Source: Planctomycetota bacterium
Lineage (GTDB): Bacteria; Planctomycetota; Phycisphaerae; UBA1845
Direction: 5' to 3'
Length of the DNA stretch: 64,000 bases
Assembly: GCA_016208685.1 (NCBI GenBank)
Contig: JACQXM010000015.1
Location: forward strand, 1-64,000
Position 1 is the stretch's first letter; every line of letters begins with the position of its first letter. A model generated the notes under the pieces. It searched no databases. It had not been told where the DNA came from and saw only the letters and a program-made list of their open reading frames with translations. Shown here in pieces: positions 1-9,109 of the stretch. The translations under genes were made by a program, and so were the position numbers.

Positions 1-111
1 TGCAGCGATCGAATCTGATCGGCATTCATCCTGGGTCTCCTGATTCTTCGCAGGAGAGCGCGCTCCCCGCATTCGTCTCAGGACAACCATCGGCTCGAAC
101 CCCTTCAATTC

Positions 112-765
112 TTGAGCACCGCTAGCGCTGTCGTACTAGCGGCACTCCGTTTCTTCGACACCAAATCCGGACGTCCTACAAATGCTGCCATAATCCTCTT
201 TGGCAAGGACGCACTCTCCTTTTGTCCGGGAGCGTATGTCCAGTATGTCCGTTACGAAGGCTCCGACGCCGCGAGCGAGGTTGTTACAGACGCTCGACTC
301 ACTGGCGATCTGCTCTCGATCATGCGGGAACTCGATCGGATCGCTGCGCTGCTGGCGGGGGCCCGCCCAGTTCGCCGGCCTGACCTTTCGGACGGGACTG
401 TCTTCGCATTCCCCCCAAAATGTCTTCATGAGTTGTTCATAAATGCGGTAGTCCATCGGAACTACGAGAATTCAACCACGCCCGTTATGGTGAACCACTT
501 CACGGATCGGCTGGAGATCCATAACCCCGGGGGACTATACGGTGATCTCACACGGGAACGGTTCCCGCACGGTACGGCTTACCGAAACCCTATTCTAGCC
601 GAAGCGGCCAAGACCCTCGGGTTTGTCAACCGGTTCGGCCGCGGCATTGCCATTGCCGAAAGCGAACTCCAACGTAACGGCAATCCCACAATCCAGTGGG
701 ATATCGGCGCCAATCATCTTGCAGCGATTGTTAGGGGCGCAAATGAAGACCGTCACGTTCTTTAA
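112..765 (+). CDS. ATP-binding protein of the COG2865 type (AlbA_2/HATPase family), C-terminal part only
   Basis: The protein matches the C-terminal half of COG2865-type ATP-binding proteins, which usually carry an N-terminal AlbA_2 nucleic-acid-binding domain and a C-terminal GHKL-like ATPase fold. Visible family signatures are RPTNAAIILFGKD near residue 21, HELFINAVVHRNYE (N-box-like) near residue 106, the IHNPGGLYG turn and FVNRFGRGIA. The AlbA_2 half is missing: the frame is open only back to a stop at 16-18 and nothing upstream resembles it. The start shown is TTG with no clear ribosome site, so the real start is uncertain and the gene may be truncated or decayed. Its 3' end overlaps the ParA-like gene by 23 bp, which suggests co-translation. 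By eye the base composition is less GC-rich than downstream genes, consistent with transfer. Function is unknown; a regulatory or defence role is only a guess. Confidence 0.75.
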   Translation: MSTASAVVLAALRFFDTKSGRPTNAAIILFGKDALSFCPGAYVQYVRYEGSDAASEVVTDARLTGDLLSIMRELDRIAALLAGARPVRRPDLSDGTVFAFPPKCLHELFINAVVHRNYENSTTPVMVNHFTDRLEIHNPGGLYGDLTRERFPHGTAYRNPILAEAAKTLGFVNRFGRGIAIAESELQRNGNPTIQWDIGANHLAAIVRGANEDRHVL

Positions 766-1732
766 CAACAAGGGGGGCGTCGGTAAGACTTCTCTGCTGT
801 ACCACCTGGCGTGGATGCTCCGCGAGCTTGGATATCGCGTGATCACAGTTGATCTGGATCCGCAATCCAATCTTACAAGTGCGTTTCTTGAGGACGACAC
901 TTTGGAGCAACTATGGCCCGATGGCAACCATCCAAAAACGATCCTCGGTGCGCTACAGTTATTGATAGAACATATGGGCGACATAGCTCCCGTTGAACCG
1001 TACCCAGTCGCCGACGGATTGTGGCTCGTGCCGGGCGACCTGGGCTTGAGCAACTTTGAGGATCGGCTCTCGCAGGCCTGGCGCGACTGCCTGAGCGATA
1101 ATTCGTCTGACGCTGGAGACGCGTTCCGCGTGATGACCTCGTTCTACCGCGTCGCCGTTGAAGCGGGCAGGCAGAGAAATGTCGACATCGCCCTTCTGGA
1201 TGTTGGGCCGAACATTGGCGCAATGAATCGAGCAGCCCTGGTTGCATCCGACTACGTGGTTATTCCGCTCGGCGCTGATTTGTTCTCTCTACAGGGACTG
1301 AGGAATCTCGGCCCTACTCTGCGGAGCTGGCGAAACGGATGGAGGGAGCGCAGGGCGCGAGTTACGGTCCCACCCGGACTAGAGATGCCTTGCGGCGCAA
1401 TGGCCCCGCTAGGATATGTAGTCCTCAATCCGTCTGTCCGGAGCAATCGTCCCGTGAAGGCGTATAAGCAATGGGCAGATCGAATTCCAGGTATGTACAC
1501 GAAGGATGTTCTTGGCGAGAGTGGTCTAATCGCGGATGAGAACCAACTTGCGATGGTGAAGCACTTTAAGAGTTTAATGCCGCTCGCGCAAGACGCCCGA
1601 AAGCCGATGTTCCTGTTGAAACCGGCCGACGGCGCCATCGGCGGGCACACGAGTGCAGTAACCGACTGCTACTCTCAATTCCACGACCTAGCTCTTCGGA
1701 TTGCGAGAGGGATGGGACTGCAGATAGGGTAA
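743..1732 (+). CDS. ParA/MinD-family ATPase
   Basis: A 329-residue SIMIBI-class ATPase. The start is the ATG at 743, not the ORF-track start at 623, because the protein then opens with the usual beta strand and the deviant Walker A motif NNKGGVGKTS (residues 8-17). DLDPQSN follows near residue 36 (Walker A' region), and LLDVGPNIGAMNRAAL plus DYVVIPLGADLFSLQGLRNL give the Walker B/switch regions typical of ParA. No ParB gene or parS-like site is visible, so a plasmid or chromosome partitioning role is not supported. It overlaps the COG2865-type gene by 23 bp; the two look like one transcription unit, probably a two-gene accessory module. The C-terminal part (residues 250-320, with KPMFLLKPADGAIG) is longer than in minimal ParA proteins. 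Confidence 0.85.
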   Translation: MKTVTFFNNKGGVGKTSLLYHLAWMLRELGYRVITVDLDPQSNLTSAFLEDDTLEQLWPDGNHPKTILGALQLLIEHMGDIAPVEPYPVADGLWLVPGDLGLSNFEDRLSQAWRDCLSDNSSDAGDAFRVMTSFYRVAVEAGRQRNVDIALLDVGPNIGAMNRAALVASDYVVIPLGADLFSLQGLRNLGPTLRSWRNGWRERRARVTVPPGLEMPCGAMAPLGYVVLNPSVRSNRPVKAYKQWADRIPGMYTKDVLGESGLIADENQLAMVKHFKSLMPLAQDARKPMFLLKPADGAIGGHTSAVTDCYSQFHDLALRIARGMGLQIG

Positions 1733-1920
1733 GCGAGCTGACGAGACACCGCCCGCGTTCCTGTAGACCGTGAGGCGCAAGCACGCGAGTATCGACCATC
1801 CGGAAACGGTAAGCAGCCAAGACGCCGCGACGCCCACGAATCTGCTCAATGGCATGGGTGCGTCCACACCGTTGCGCAAAAGGATACTCCCTCACCAGAC
1901 GGCAATCATGTGGCAACGAC

Positions 1921-2229
1921 ATGATGACCAGGAGGGAAGGCGGCGCGGGCGGTGCCGTGGCGCCCGATGGCGCGCCTGCCACCGGCGACGCCGCTGACGC
2001 CATCGCGGGCAGCGACGCCGACGAGGCCATTGCCTTCGCGAACGGGTTCGTCAACCACCTCGCGACGGCCGCGCTGGTCGACGGGCGCCGCGCCGATTGG
2101 TGCGGCGAAGATTTCCGTCTCGTCGGATGCGTGCTGGCGCAAGTGCCGGCGCCCAAGGAGGATCCTCCCCCTTCGCTGGCAAGGGAGTATGCGCGGCTTC
2201 GGGAGGTTCTGTTGGCGCGTGCCACTTGA
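1921..2229 (+). CDS. Small hypothetical protein
   Basis: A 102-residue open frame from ATGATG at 1921. It has strong GC3 bias, unlike the ParA gene before it, which supports it being coding in the host genome. The N-terminal third is Gly/Ala/Asp-rich and low complexity. The C-terminal two thirds (AIAFANGFVNHLATAALVDG, then VGCVLAQVPAPKED) look like a soluble mixed helical protein. No signal peptide, membrane segment or known motif is visible, and no clear Shine-Dalgarno sequence precedes it. It may be a minor gene or a chance frame. Confidence 0.4.
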   Translation: MMTRREGGAGGAVAPDGAPATGDAADAIAGSDADEAIAFANGFVNHLATAALVDGRRADWCGEDFRLVGCVLAQVPAPKEDPPPSLAREYARLREVLLARAT

Positions 2230-2267
2230 CGGTGAGCCGCCGCCCCTGGGACTGACGGCCGAGGCAG

Positions 2268-2403
2268 GTGGCACTGTTGGGTGTGCCACTGCTCTTGAGC
2301 CGTGGTCGTTCGTGAGCGGGAACTTGGCGGCGGGTCCGTAACTGTGTAACCATCCGCTCGGCGTCCTACTGGACACCACTGCTGACACAGCAGTGGCACC
2401 CGC
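2268..2403. repeat. Dispersed palindromic repeat, copy A
   Basis: About 135 bp here closely match 14360-14489, including the shared block GGTCGTTC.TG.GCGGGAAC and the terminal hairpin. The hairpin is CCACTGCTG-aca-CAGCAGTGG at 2376-2396. It fills the gap between the small hypothetical gene and the convergent aminotransferase gene and has no coding potential of its own. Confidence 0.8.
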
Positions 2404-2435
2404 CGCGGCCGCCCTCCCCGCCCTCGCCCGCCGGC

Positions 2436-3551
2436 CTACCCCGCAATCGCCCGCAGCACGGCGCAGCCGCGGCGGAGGTGTTCGTCCGGGGCGGCGTAGC
2501 TGACGCGAAAGTGCGTGTCGCGCTCGCTGAAGACCTCTCCGGAGATGATCAGCACGTTGCGCCCGATGGCCTCCTCCACGAAGGCGCCGGCGGAAGCAAA
2601 GCGCGGCGGGGCCTTGGGGAACACGTAGAACCCACCGGCCGGGCGCACGAAATCGAACGCCCCCTCCAGCTCGGCGCACACCAGGTCGCGCTTGCCGCGA
2701 TACTGCGTCACCCGCGCCGACATGTCGGTATCCATGGCCGCCAGGGCGCCGTACTGGGCCGCGTGTGGAGCGCACACGTACGTGTACTGCTGGAGCTTGG
2801 CCATCTCGGTGATGATCTCCGCGGGACCGGCGGCGTAGCCGATGCGCAGGCCGGTCATGGCGTGCGACTTGCCAAAGCCGCGGAGCAGCAGGGTGCGTTC
2901 CGGGGCGAAGGCGACGGGGCTGGCGGCCGGCCCGTCGTAGCAGAGGGACTGGTAGATCTCGTCGGCTACGATGAGCAGATCGTGCCGCCGCGCCAACTCC
3001 GCAAGCTGACGCACTTCCGTCTCCCGGTACACCACTCCCGTGGGGTTACAAGGCGAGCAGAGCAGCAGCATCCGCGTGCGCTGAGTGATCGCCGCGGCGA
3101 AGCGCTCGGGGTGAAGTTGAAAATCGTCGTACAGACTAACGGTCACGGGCGTGCCGCCCGCCAGCCGCACCAGGTACTTGTAGGAAACAAAGTAGGGGTC
3201 GCCCAGCAGCACTTCGTCGCCGGGGTTCAGACAGGTCAACATGGCCAGGAACAGCCCGCCCGAGACGCCCACGGTGACGAACAGGTCCGGGTCCCACGAG
3301 AACTCCTCCCGCAACTGCCGGGCGATGCGCTCGCGCAGCACGGGAATGCCCCGGGTGACGGTGTACCCGTTGCGGTCCTCGCGGATGGCGTCTGCCATCG
3401 CCCGCTTGACGGCGTCGGGCACCGGGAAATCCGACTGCCCGATGGAAAGGTTGATGGGATCCTTAAGGGTCGCTCCCAGATCAAACACGCGGCGAATGCC
3501 GGATGCACCGATACCCTTGACCCGATCGGCAAGGAAATGTCGCCCGCTCAT
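2436..3551 (-). CDS. PLP-dependent class I/II aminotransferase (aspartate aminotransferase family)
   Basis: A 371-residue fold-type I aminotransferase. Family features seen: LSIGQSDFPVPD near the N-terminus, YTVTRGIPVLRERIA, LLCSPCNPTGVVY (the NPTG segment), IVADEIYQSLCYDG (Asp contacting the pyridoxal nitrogen), the Schiff-base lysine in RGFGKSHAMTGLRIGY, and a C-terminal FRVSYA arginine that normally binds the substrate carboxylate. I chose the ATG at 3551 because GGGGAG precedes it at good spacing and the protein then begins where homologues do. Upstream in-frame starts would add a Gly/Ala-rich tail with no support. Exact substrate cannot be read from sequence; aspartate or another amino acid is likely. 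It is convergent with the upstream small gene and stands alone. Confidence 0.88.
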   Translation of the reverse strand: MSGRHFLADRVKGIGASGIRRVFDLGATLKDPINLSIGQSDFPVPDAVKRAMADAIREDRNGYTVTRGIPVLRERIARQLREEFSWDPDLFVTVGVSGGLFLAMLTCLNPGDEVLLGDPYFVSYKYLVRLAGGTPVTVSLYDDFQLHPERFAAAITQRTRMLLLCSPCNPTGVVYRETEVRQLAELARRHDLLIVADEIYQSLCYDGPAASPVAFAPERTLLLRGFGKSHAMTGLRIGYAAGPAEIITEMAKLQQYTYVCAPHAAQYGALAAMDTDMSARVTQYRGKRDLVCAELEGAFDFVRPAGGFYVFPKAPPRFASAGAFVEEAIGRNVLIISGEVFSERDTHFRVSYAAPDEHLRRGCAVLRAIAG

Positions 3552-3854
3552 GGAGTTGCTCCCCGCCTTTCCGCCCCCGCGGACTTTCGGCGCCGCGGCC
3601 GCGCCGTCCGGCGCGTAGTACGGAGCAAACGACATGCCGGAGATCCGGGAAGAGACCGACCGGGCCGTTTCAGCGCCGCCGTTTCCAGGCGGTGGACCCT
3701 GCCGCAGGCGGTGGGTGCCGCGGCCGATGCCCGCCGTGGGCGGCAGGCCCCGCAACGCTGCATGGGAATCCGCCGGCTGTACCCTGCGGCTCGGGCCTTG
3801 CACGCCGCTTCTCCGCACCCCACCGGCAACCGATAAGCAAGAGGTACGTTATGA

Positions 3855-4775
3855 GTGCGCGCCATGGCCGATCAGCCCGCGCACGGCGAACAGGCTATGA
3901 ACCAACGTCAGACCATCGAGCGGTGGCGCGCGGTTCGGACCCTTCTCCTTTTCGCCTGCGTGGCGGCCGGCGGCGCTTGCGCTGTGTCGTACCGCCTGGA
4001 TCAGCGGCAGCTGAGCGCCCTGACCCAGGCGATCGTAGCTGGTGCTTCCTCGCCGATCGACCGCGTGCTGGCGCTCCAGCGCTGGGTCCACGATCGCCCG
4101 GGCACCTCGCGCAACCTGGGCTGTTTTCTGGTTCCCGCCCTGGGGCCCACGCCGCTTCAGGTCATGCAAGGCGGCGGCGACTGTGCCGACAAGGCACGGC
4201 TGCTGTGTTCCGTACTGCATGAGGCGGGCATCTCCGCCACGCCGGCAATGTGCTACGACGAAGCGACCGGCCGGCCTACGCATACCATCGTCGAGGCGCG
4301 GATCGGTCCCGGCCGTTACATGGTCGTCGACCCGGCGTTCGACCTGTGGTTCCCGCGTGCGGACGGCATCACCCCCTATGACCTGCTCGACCTGCGCCGC
4401 TCGCCCGACATCGTCCCTCAGCGCATCGCCGACCTGCGCCGCGCGAACCCCACGCTCACCGACGCCGACGAGTATTACCTCCGCTCGCCCGCCGCATACC
4501 ACACGGCCAGCACATTTCACTGGGATAAGAACCGCTGGACACGATGGCTCCGCGACGGGCTGCAGGTGTGGTTCGGCGAGGAGGTGTATCGAATCCGCCG
4601 CCCTCTGGCGTGGGAGCAACCCAAGGTGGCCCTAAGTGCCCTGTGCCTGGCGCCGGCGCTGCTGTGGGTGATCGTGCGGCTGATTCGTGGCACCGGGCGG
4701 CGCCTCATCGTGGCGATCCGCAGCGGCGCGGTCAGCCGGCGACCGGTTCCAGCAACCGGTGTCGCGGCCGGCTGA
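3855..4775 (+). CDS. Membrane-anchored transglutaminase-like protein
   Basis: A transglutaminase-fold protein of about 306 residues. An N-terminal hydrophobic segment (LLLFACVAAGGACAV) anchors it or acts as a signal. The papain-like triad is visible as Cys in GGGDCADKARLL, His in PTHTIVEAR and Asp in YMVVDPAFD. A second hydrophobic segment (VALSALCLAPALLWVIVRLI) lies near the C-terminus, so the catalytic domain is probably extracytoplasmic between two membrane helices. Start choice is uncertain: GTG at 3855 has GAGG ten bases upstream, while ATG codons at 3864 and 3897 are also in frame. Such proteins in bacteria can be proteases, amidases or cross-linkers; the substrate is unknown. Confidence 0.75.
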   Translation: MRAMADQPAHGEQAMNQRQTIERWRAVRTLLLFACVAAGGACAVSYRLDQRQLSALTQAIVAGASSPIDRVLALQRWVHDRPGTSRNLGCFLVPALGPTPLQVMQGGGDCADKARLLCSVLHEAGISATPAMCYDEATGRPTHTIVEARIGPGRYMVVDPAFDLWFPRADGITPYDLLDLRRSPDIVPQRIADLRRANPTLTDADEYYLRSPAAYHTASTFHWDKNRWTRWLRDGLQVWFGEEVYRIRRPLAWEQPKVALSALCLAPALLWVIVRLIRGTGRRLIVAIRSGAVSRRPVPATGVAAG

Positions 4776-4842
4776 TGGGACGACACACACGAGTTTTCCG
4801 GGTCGCGCCCAACTGACACTGCTGGAATGGCCTTGCGCTTGG

Positions 4843-4883
4843 AGCCCGGTCATCGGGCCGGCCGGCCCGCATCAGGCCGGGCT
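4843..4883. terminator. Nested inverted repeat between convergent genes
   Basis: An outer 7-bp stem AGCCCGG/CCGGGCT encloses a perfect 14-bp palindrome GGGCCGGCCGGCCC (4855-4868). It sits between the convergent transglutaminase and PDZ-protein genes, where a bidirectional terminator would be expected, but there is no U-tract, so the role is inferred. Confidence 0.3.
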
Positions 4884-4915
4884 ACCCTACTCGGCAGACC
4901 AGGCGTGTCGGTGCA

Positions 4916-6922
4916 TCAGGGACTCGCGTTCGCGCCGAAGCGCAGGGACAGTCGCGCCGAGTAGCGAGTTTCTTCCACGGCGTGGACTTCCCAGGTGACC
5001 AGATGCAGGGTGCGACCCAGGGAAGCGAGCTCGCGCACCGCCTGCCCCGCCTGCTGAATCCTGCCCACGAATTCGCGCTCCGCCGCCCAGTCGGGAACGA
5101 CGACATCGACCACCCCGTCGTCGCGCCAGACGCGCAGCGTAGGACCTGGCTTAGACGTGCTCTTTTCGCAGCGCTGGCGAAGGTCTTCATGCGGCGCGTC
5201 GAGTTTCAGCACTACGCCGTCCACGGCGATGATCCGATCGCCTGGTTCCAGAGCCGGGGCACCGCTTCCTTCCGCGTCCACCACAGCTACCTCAACCCAA
5301 CCCGGCCGGGTGGTGCGCCGAAACTCCACGCCCGGCATCCAGGCGTACGGCGCCGTCGCCGGATCCAATTGCCCCGTATCCAGCCACCAGGAGGGGTTCA
5401 GCAGCGACGCGTTGCCCGAATCCACGCCGCGCGTCCAGCGCTCCAGCACGTCGGCGGCGAGCCCCAGTTGCAGGACGGCGAGCGAGGTGCGATCCACCCG
5501 CGGGCGGATGCAGTCAAGTACTTCGGGCGACGACGCCAGCGCCGGTGACAGGCCGTTCGCGGCATCGAGCAGCCGTTCCAACTGCGCCCGGCTCGAGGAA
5601 ACCATGAGCCAGCCGCCCGATGCAGCCCAGGCGGGCTCGGTGTCTTCGAGGAGCTGCATGAACGGAAACTGCGACTGTCGTGCGTAGGCGCCCAACGCCA
5701 GATGTACGATGACCGTGCCCAGGTGGTCGCTCAGAGCGAGTGCGGGGGCGGCGCCGGCGGGCAGCGACTCGGCCGTCTGCAAGAGCTGAGTGAGCTTCTG
5801 CGCCACTTCCGTAATGGCGTTCCGCACTGCCAATGCATCCCGGCTCTGCACCATGAGCGCCAACTCGGGCGTCGCGGTGGGACGAGTGGGATCCTGCTCC
5901 CACACCAACACGAACTCCGGCCCGATGGAGAGCTCGGAGCCGTCGTCGGCTCCGCGCCGCAGTCCGGCGAGCAGTGTGGCGTACCGGCGCAGCGCACCGC
6001 CCTGCGGGTCGCTTAGCGCCGCGGTAAACGCGGCGGAGAAGTCGAACCGCCCGGCGTACGCCAGCAGCGTCGTCTGCGGCAGCCGACTCATCCGCTCGAT
6101 GGTCTGTGGAGACAGCGAGGCGCGCTTGCGCGGCTCGGAAAGCGCGGCACGGATGGCCAGGTCCACGCGCCCACGGCGCTCGTACAACCCGATCATGGTC
6201 TCGCGCAGCGGCAGGTCCGGCCAGCGCCGCGCCCGACCGGCTCTCGCGGGGTCATCGAACACCAGCAGCGCCGATGCCAGTTCCCGCCCGGGCAGGTGCG
6301 ACATCAGTTCCCGGTACAGACTCGACTGCTCCAGGGGGGTGATAGCGCCCTCGCCGCCCACCATCAAAGCGCGCACGTCGCGCAACAGCGGTCGCGCCGA
6401 TTGCCGCCGGGCGAGTGCCGCTATGTTGTCACGCACGCGAACGACGACGCCGTCCTCGGTGGTGAACGAACGGGCTTCCCCGGTCTGACTTTCGGCGCGG
6501 CGCCGGCCCTTGGGAAACCAGCGGTCAAGCTGATCGTCATCCGCCAGGCGGATCAGCCACACCGCCTTGTCCACCTCGGACCAGGAGGGCGCCGCTAACC
6601 CGATTTCAGACTTCGTCAGGGCCGCCGCGTCCACGGGATTCTGCGGGCCCAGGAAGGCGTTGATGGCGGTGGGCAGGTCCCACGTTTCGCCGTCTGGCGG
6701 CGCCCCGGATAGCAACGGCAGCAACCGCCAGGCGTGGCTGCGGCTGAGCGCGGCGGTGACTTCGCCAAGCTCACGAATGCGCACGAAGAGCTTCACATTC
6801 GCCGGGACGTACCGCGCCAGGGATGTCGGTCGAGGCGGCTGCTGCTGCCCCCTGGCCGCGACTGCCGACATCGCCAGGAGGCAGCCGACGACGGTCGCGG
6901 TGATCCTGCGAATGGAGAACAT
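4916..6922 (-). CDS. Secreted protein of unknown function with a C-terminal PDZ-like segment
   Basis: About 668 residues. A Sec signal peptide is clear (MFSIRRITATVVGCLLAMSA then AARGQQQ), so it is probably exported. The ATG at 6922 is used; another in-frame ATG lies at 6934. The body is alpha/beta with repeated segments about ability to act as a large scaffold (YVPANVKLFVRIRELGEV near the mature N-terminus), which resembles DUF3352-like planctomycete proteins in style, though I cannot confirm the family. Near residues 555-600 the sequence APALEPGDRIIAVDGVVLK is a typical PDZ carboxylate-binding-loop and strand region, here without an attached protease. It is divergent from the glycosyltransferase gene and convergent with the transglutaminase gene. 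Confidence 0.65.
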   Translation of the reverse strand: MFSIRRITATVVGCLLAMSAVAARGQQQPPRPTSLARYVPANVKLFVRIRELGEVTAALSRSHAWRLLPLLSGAPPDGETWDLPTAINAFLGPQNPVDAAALTKSEIGLAAPSWSEVDKAVWLIRLADDDQLDRWFPKGRRRAESQTGEARSFTTEDGVVVRVRDNIAALARRQSARPLLRDVRALMVGGEGAITPLEQSSLYRELMSHLPGRELASALLVFDDPARAGRARRWPDLPLRETMIGLYERRGRVDLAIRAALSEPRKRASLSPQTIERMSRLPQTTLLAYAGRFDFSAAFTAALSDPQGGALRRYATLLAGLRRGADDGSELSIGPEFVLVWEQDPTRPTATPELALMVQSRDALAVRNAITEVAQKLTQLLQTAESLPAGAAPALALSDHLGTVIVHLALGAYARQSQFPFMQLLEDTEPAWAASGGWLMVSSSRAQLERLLDAANGLSPALASSPEVLDCIRPRVDRTSLAVLQLGLAADVLERWTRGVDSGNASLLNPSWWLDTGQLDPATAPYAWMPGVEFRRTTRPGWVEVAVVDAEGSGAPALEPGDRIIAVDGVVLKLDAPHEDLRQRCEKSTSKPGPTLRVWRDDGVVDVVVPDWAAEREFVGRIQQAGQAVRELASLGRTLHLVTWEVHAVEETRYSARLSLRFGANASP

Positions 6923-7306
6923 GCCCGATAACATACGCCTGCAACGTCCATCGACCAAACATCGACCGGCCATTGGTTCGGAGCCTGGCCGTTCGTGTCA
7001 GGGGTCACCGACGGACGTGCGACGACCGCAGGCCAGGCCGACTCACGATCTTGTACCCTCCCGATGCGGTCCGCGCCGCACGCCGCCGACGGTAGCCGGA
7101 GGCACCGCCGTGGTGTCGATCCGCGCGCCGGCTCCGCGCCGGGCCGCGGCGTTCAACCGGCGGCCGACCCCATGCCGCCTCGAGTGCGAAGCCGCGCCGG
7201 CAGCCAGGCGTTCACGGCTCTCCGTGCTCGCCCACGTCCGCTCATGCTCATGCTCATGCGCCGGCGCCGCATCGAACTACGCGCCGGAATTGCCGATACA
7301 CCATGC
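6923..7306. other. Divergent intergenic region
   Basis: This stretch separates two divergent genes. The + frame is open through it, but its predicted peptide is Arg/Pro-rich and unlike a glycosyltransferase N-terminus. The only pattern seen is three tandem copies of GCTCAT near 7241-7259, which supply alternative ATG codons for the next gene. No convincing promoter was found. Confidence 0.5.
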
Positions 7307-8281
7307 GTGAACGCGCCGACGGTTTCCGTCGTCATTCCCACCTACAACCGCGCGGAGCTCTTGCCCCGCGCGCTCGACTCCGTGGCGGCGCAGACGTTCG
7401 GTGACTGGGAGATCGTGCTCGTCGACGACGGCTCCACAGATGAAACACCCGCGGTCGTAGCGCAATACGCCGCTCGCCTGGGGCGGCGGCTGCGCTGCGT
7501 GCGGCAGAACAACGCCGGAAGCAGCGCGGCGCGGAATCGCGGCATCGAGGAATCCCGCGGAACGTTCCTCGCCTTTCTGGATTCCGACGACGAGTTCCTG
7601 GCCCCGAGGCTCGCGCGCCAGCTTGAGCTCTTCTCCCTGCGCCCGGAGCTGGGGCTGGTCTACTGCGACAGCGCTTACGTTGATCTGAGCGGCGTGCAGC
7701 ACGACTCCGTCTTCAACGACAAGGGCCCGATGGCACGGCGTGTTCCCTGTGATGGTGTGGCCCCGGGCCTGTATGTGGCGCGCGGCAGTCTCTTCGACTG
7801 GCTGATCCGCGGCTACTTCCTCTCCACGATCATGGGACTGGTTCGCCGCGAAGTGCTGGGAAGCACCATCCGCTTTCCCGAGGGGCGGCGTTACGCCGAG
7901 GAGTGGCTTTTCTACCTGCAGGTGGCGCGTGCGTGCCGCGCCGGTTTCGTCGATGAGCCGCTCTGCGTGCACCACTTCGTGCCCGGGAGCCTCTCGCGGA
8001 GCGATCCGCGGCGCAACACGCAGGAACGGCGTGAGCTGCTCCGGGCCGTGCTCGCCACGTTTCCCGACCTGGGTGGCGCGGCGCGCCGTATCGTTCACGG
8101 ACACCTGGCCGACGCGTGCCGGCAGATGGGCTTCGACGCGCGGCACGCAGGCGACCCCGGGCTCGCGGTCCGCTGCTTTGCGGAGTCGCTATGCCATCGT
8201 GTGTCACTGCGTGGCCTACGGGACCTCGCGGCCGCCCTGGTGGACGATCCGCCTGTGCGGCGGCACCCGCGCGCGACATGA
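7307..8281 (+). CDS. Family 2 glycosyltransferase
   Basis: A GT-A fold transferase of about 324 residues. The N-terminus has the hallmark VSVVIPTYNRAELLPRALDSV, then EIVLVDDGSTDETP, SAARNRGIEESRG and the metal/nucleotide-binding FLDSDDEF (DxD-type). Later, YAEEWLFYLQVARAC is in the position of the ED catalytic-base motif. The GTG at 7307 places the start just before the fold; ATG codons at 7244-7256 would add a short Arg-rich stretch. It likely transfers a sugar from a nucleotide donor to a cell-surface glycan or lipid. No other glycan genes lie beside it, so the pathway is unknown. Confidence 0.85.
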   Translation: MNAPTVSVVIPTYNRAELLPRALDSVAAQTFGDWEIVLVDDGSTDETPAVVAQYAARLGRRLRCVRQNNAGSSAARNRGIEESRGTFLAFLDSDDEFLAPRLARQLELFSLRPELGLVYCDSAYVDLSGVQHDSVFNDKGPMARRVPCDGVAPGLYVARGSLFDWLIRGYFLSTIMGLVRREVLGSTIRFPEGRRYAEEWLFYLQVARACRAGFVDEPLCVHHFVPGSLSRSDPRRNTQERRELLRAVLATFPDLGGAARRIVHGHLADACRQMGFDARHAGDPGLAVRCFAESLCHRVSLRGLRDLAAALVDDPPVRRHPRAT

Positions 8282-8499
8282 CCGCGGCGCGCTGTGCGAC
8301 CACGGCTCGCCGTGGAACCACCGTGCGCTGTGGGACCGGCTTTCCAGCTGGTCAAAGGTGGGGCGCGGAGGGCTGGTCTTACACCAGCCGGAGCGTGACC
8401 CGTAGCCGAGCATGGTTTCAGGCCACTAAGGCCCGCGGGGCCGCCCCTCAACCAGCCGGGCGCCTGACCGTCGATCGGCATTCGGGCCTCGGAACGGCC

Positions 8500-8952
8500 T
8501 TATCCCGCGGGCTCGATGGCGTAGAGGAACCATCGTTTCCTGGCGTTGCCACGCGGGTTCTGGCGCAGGCAGTAGATCGACCACAGCATCTCCCCGCCCG
8601 GATCGCCGATCGGGCTGCCGTCCGAGGCGGAAGCGGACGAACGCATGGCCCGGTCGTCCTGCGCCGGGGGCACCAAGCTGACCGGCCGCTCCGCGGTCGC
8701 CGCCTGAGCCGGCCTCTCGCGTCGCATGCGCACGCGGTAGCAATGCCGCCGCAGATAAAGCTCGCCCAGGGCCCAACCGCCCTCGCGCGACGACTGCTTC
8801 CAACGCCGCAAGACCTCGACGACGGCGTAGGCATCTCCGCGCCAGGTGAATCCCGCCGGCAGCCCGGGCTCGCCGAGTGCCATACTCGTGACATCGCCGG
8901 TTCCCGCGAAGGGCGTAATGGGTTCGCTGATCAGCTCGCTCACGCGCGGCAT
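8500..8952 (-). CDS. DUF6504-like hypothetical protein
   Basis: A 150-residue soluble protein starting MPRVSELISEPI. The segment FTWRGDAYAVVEVLRRWKQS, followed by LYLRRHCYRVRM and the C-terminal RKRWFLYAIEP, matches what I remember of the DUF6504 pattern (a WRG..Y.V..VL..W strand-helix unit and an RW-containing final strand). The middle is Ala/Pro-rich linker. The ATG at 8952 is preceded by a GGAGG-type site. Function unknown. It is divergent from fusA, sharing the 8953-9359 intergenic region. Confidence 0.6.
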   Translation of the reverse strand: MPRVSELISEPITPFAGTGDVTSMALGEPGLPAGFTWRGDAYAVVEVLRRWKQSSREGGWALGELYLRRHCYRVRMRRERPAQAATAERPVSLVPPAQDDRAMRSSASASDGSPIGDPGGEMLWSIYCLRQNPRGNARKRWFLYAIEPAG

Positions 8953-9109
8953 CTTGCGCCCGCCGCCGCCTCCGGCAAGCCGCGGGGTCCGGGAATCAGC
9001 GCTCCCGCGCCCCGGCGGACCGCTGGCACCGTGTGGTCAGTGTCACTGAGTATTGTCCGCGGCGCCGCGTGCCGATACCATTCGCTGGCGCGCGGAGCCG
9101 GCTTGCCTG

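Noticed and set aside
2245-2400. Possible attachment site or CRISPR-like repeat
   Set aside because: Only one copy at this place, and its matches are dispersed elements without spacers or an integrase nearby.
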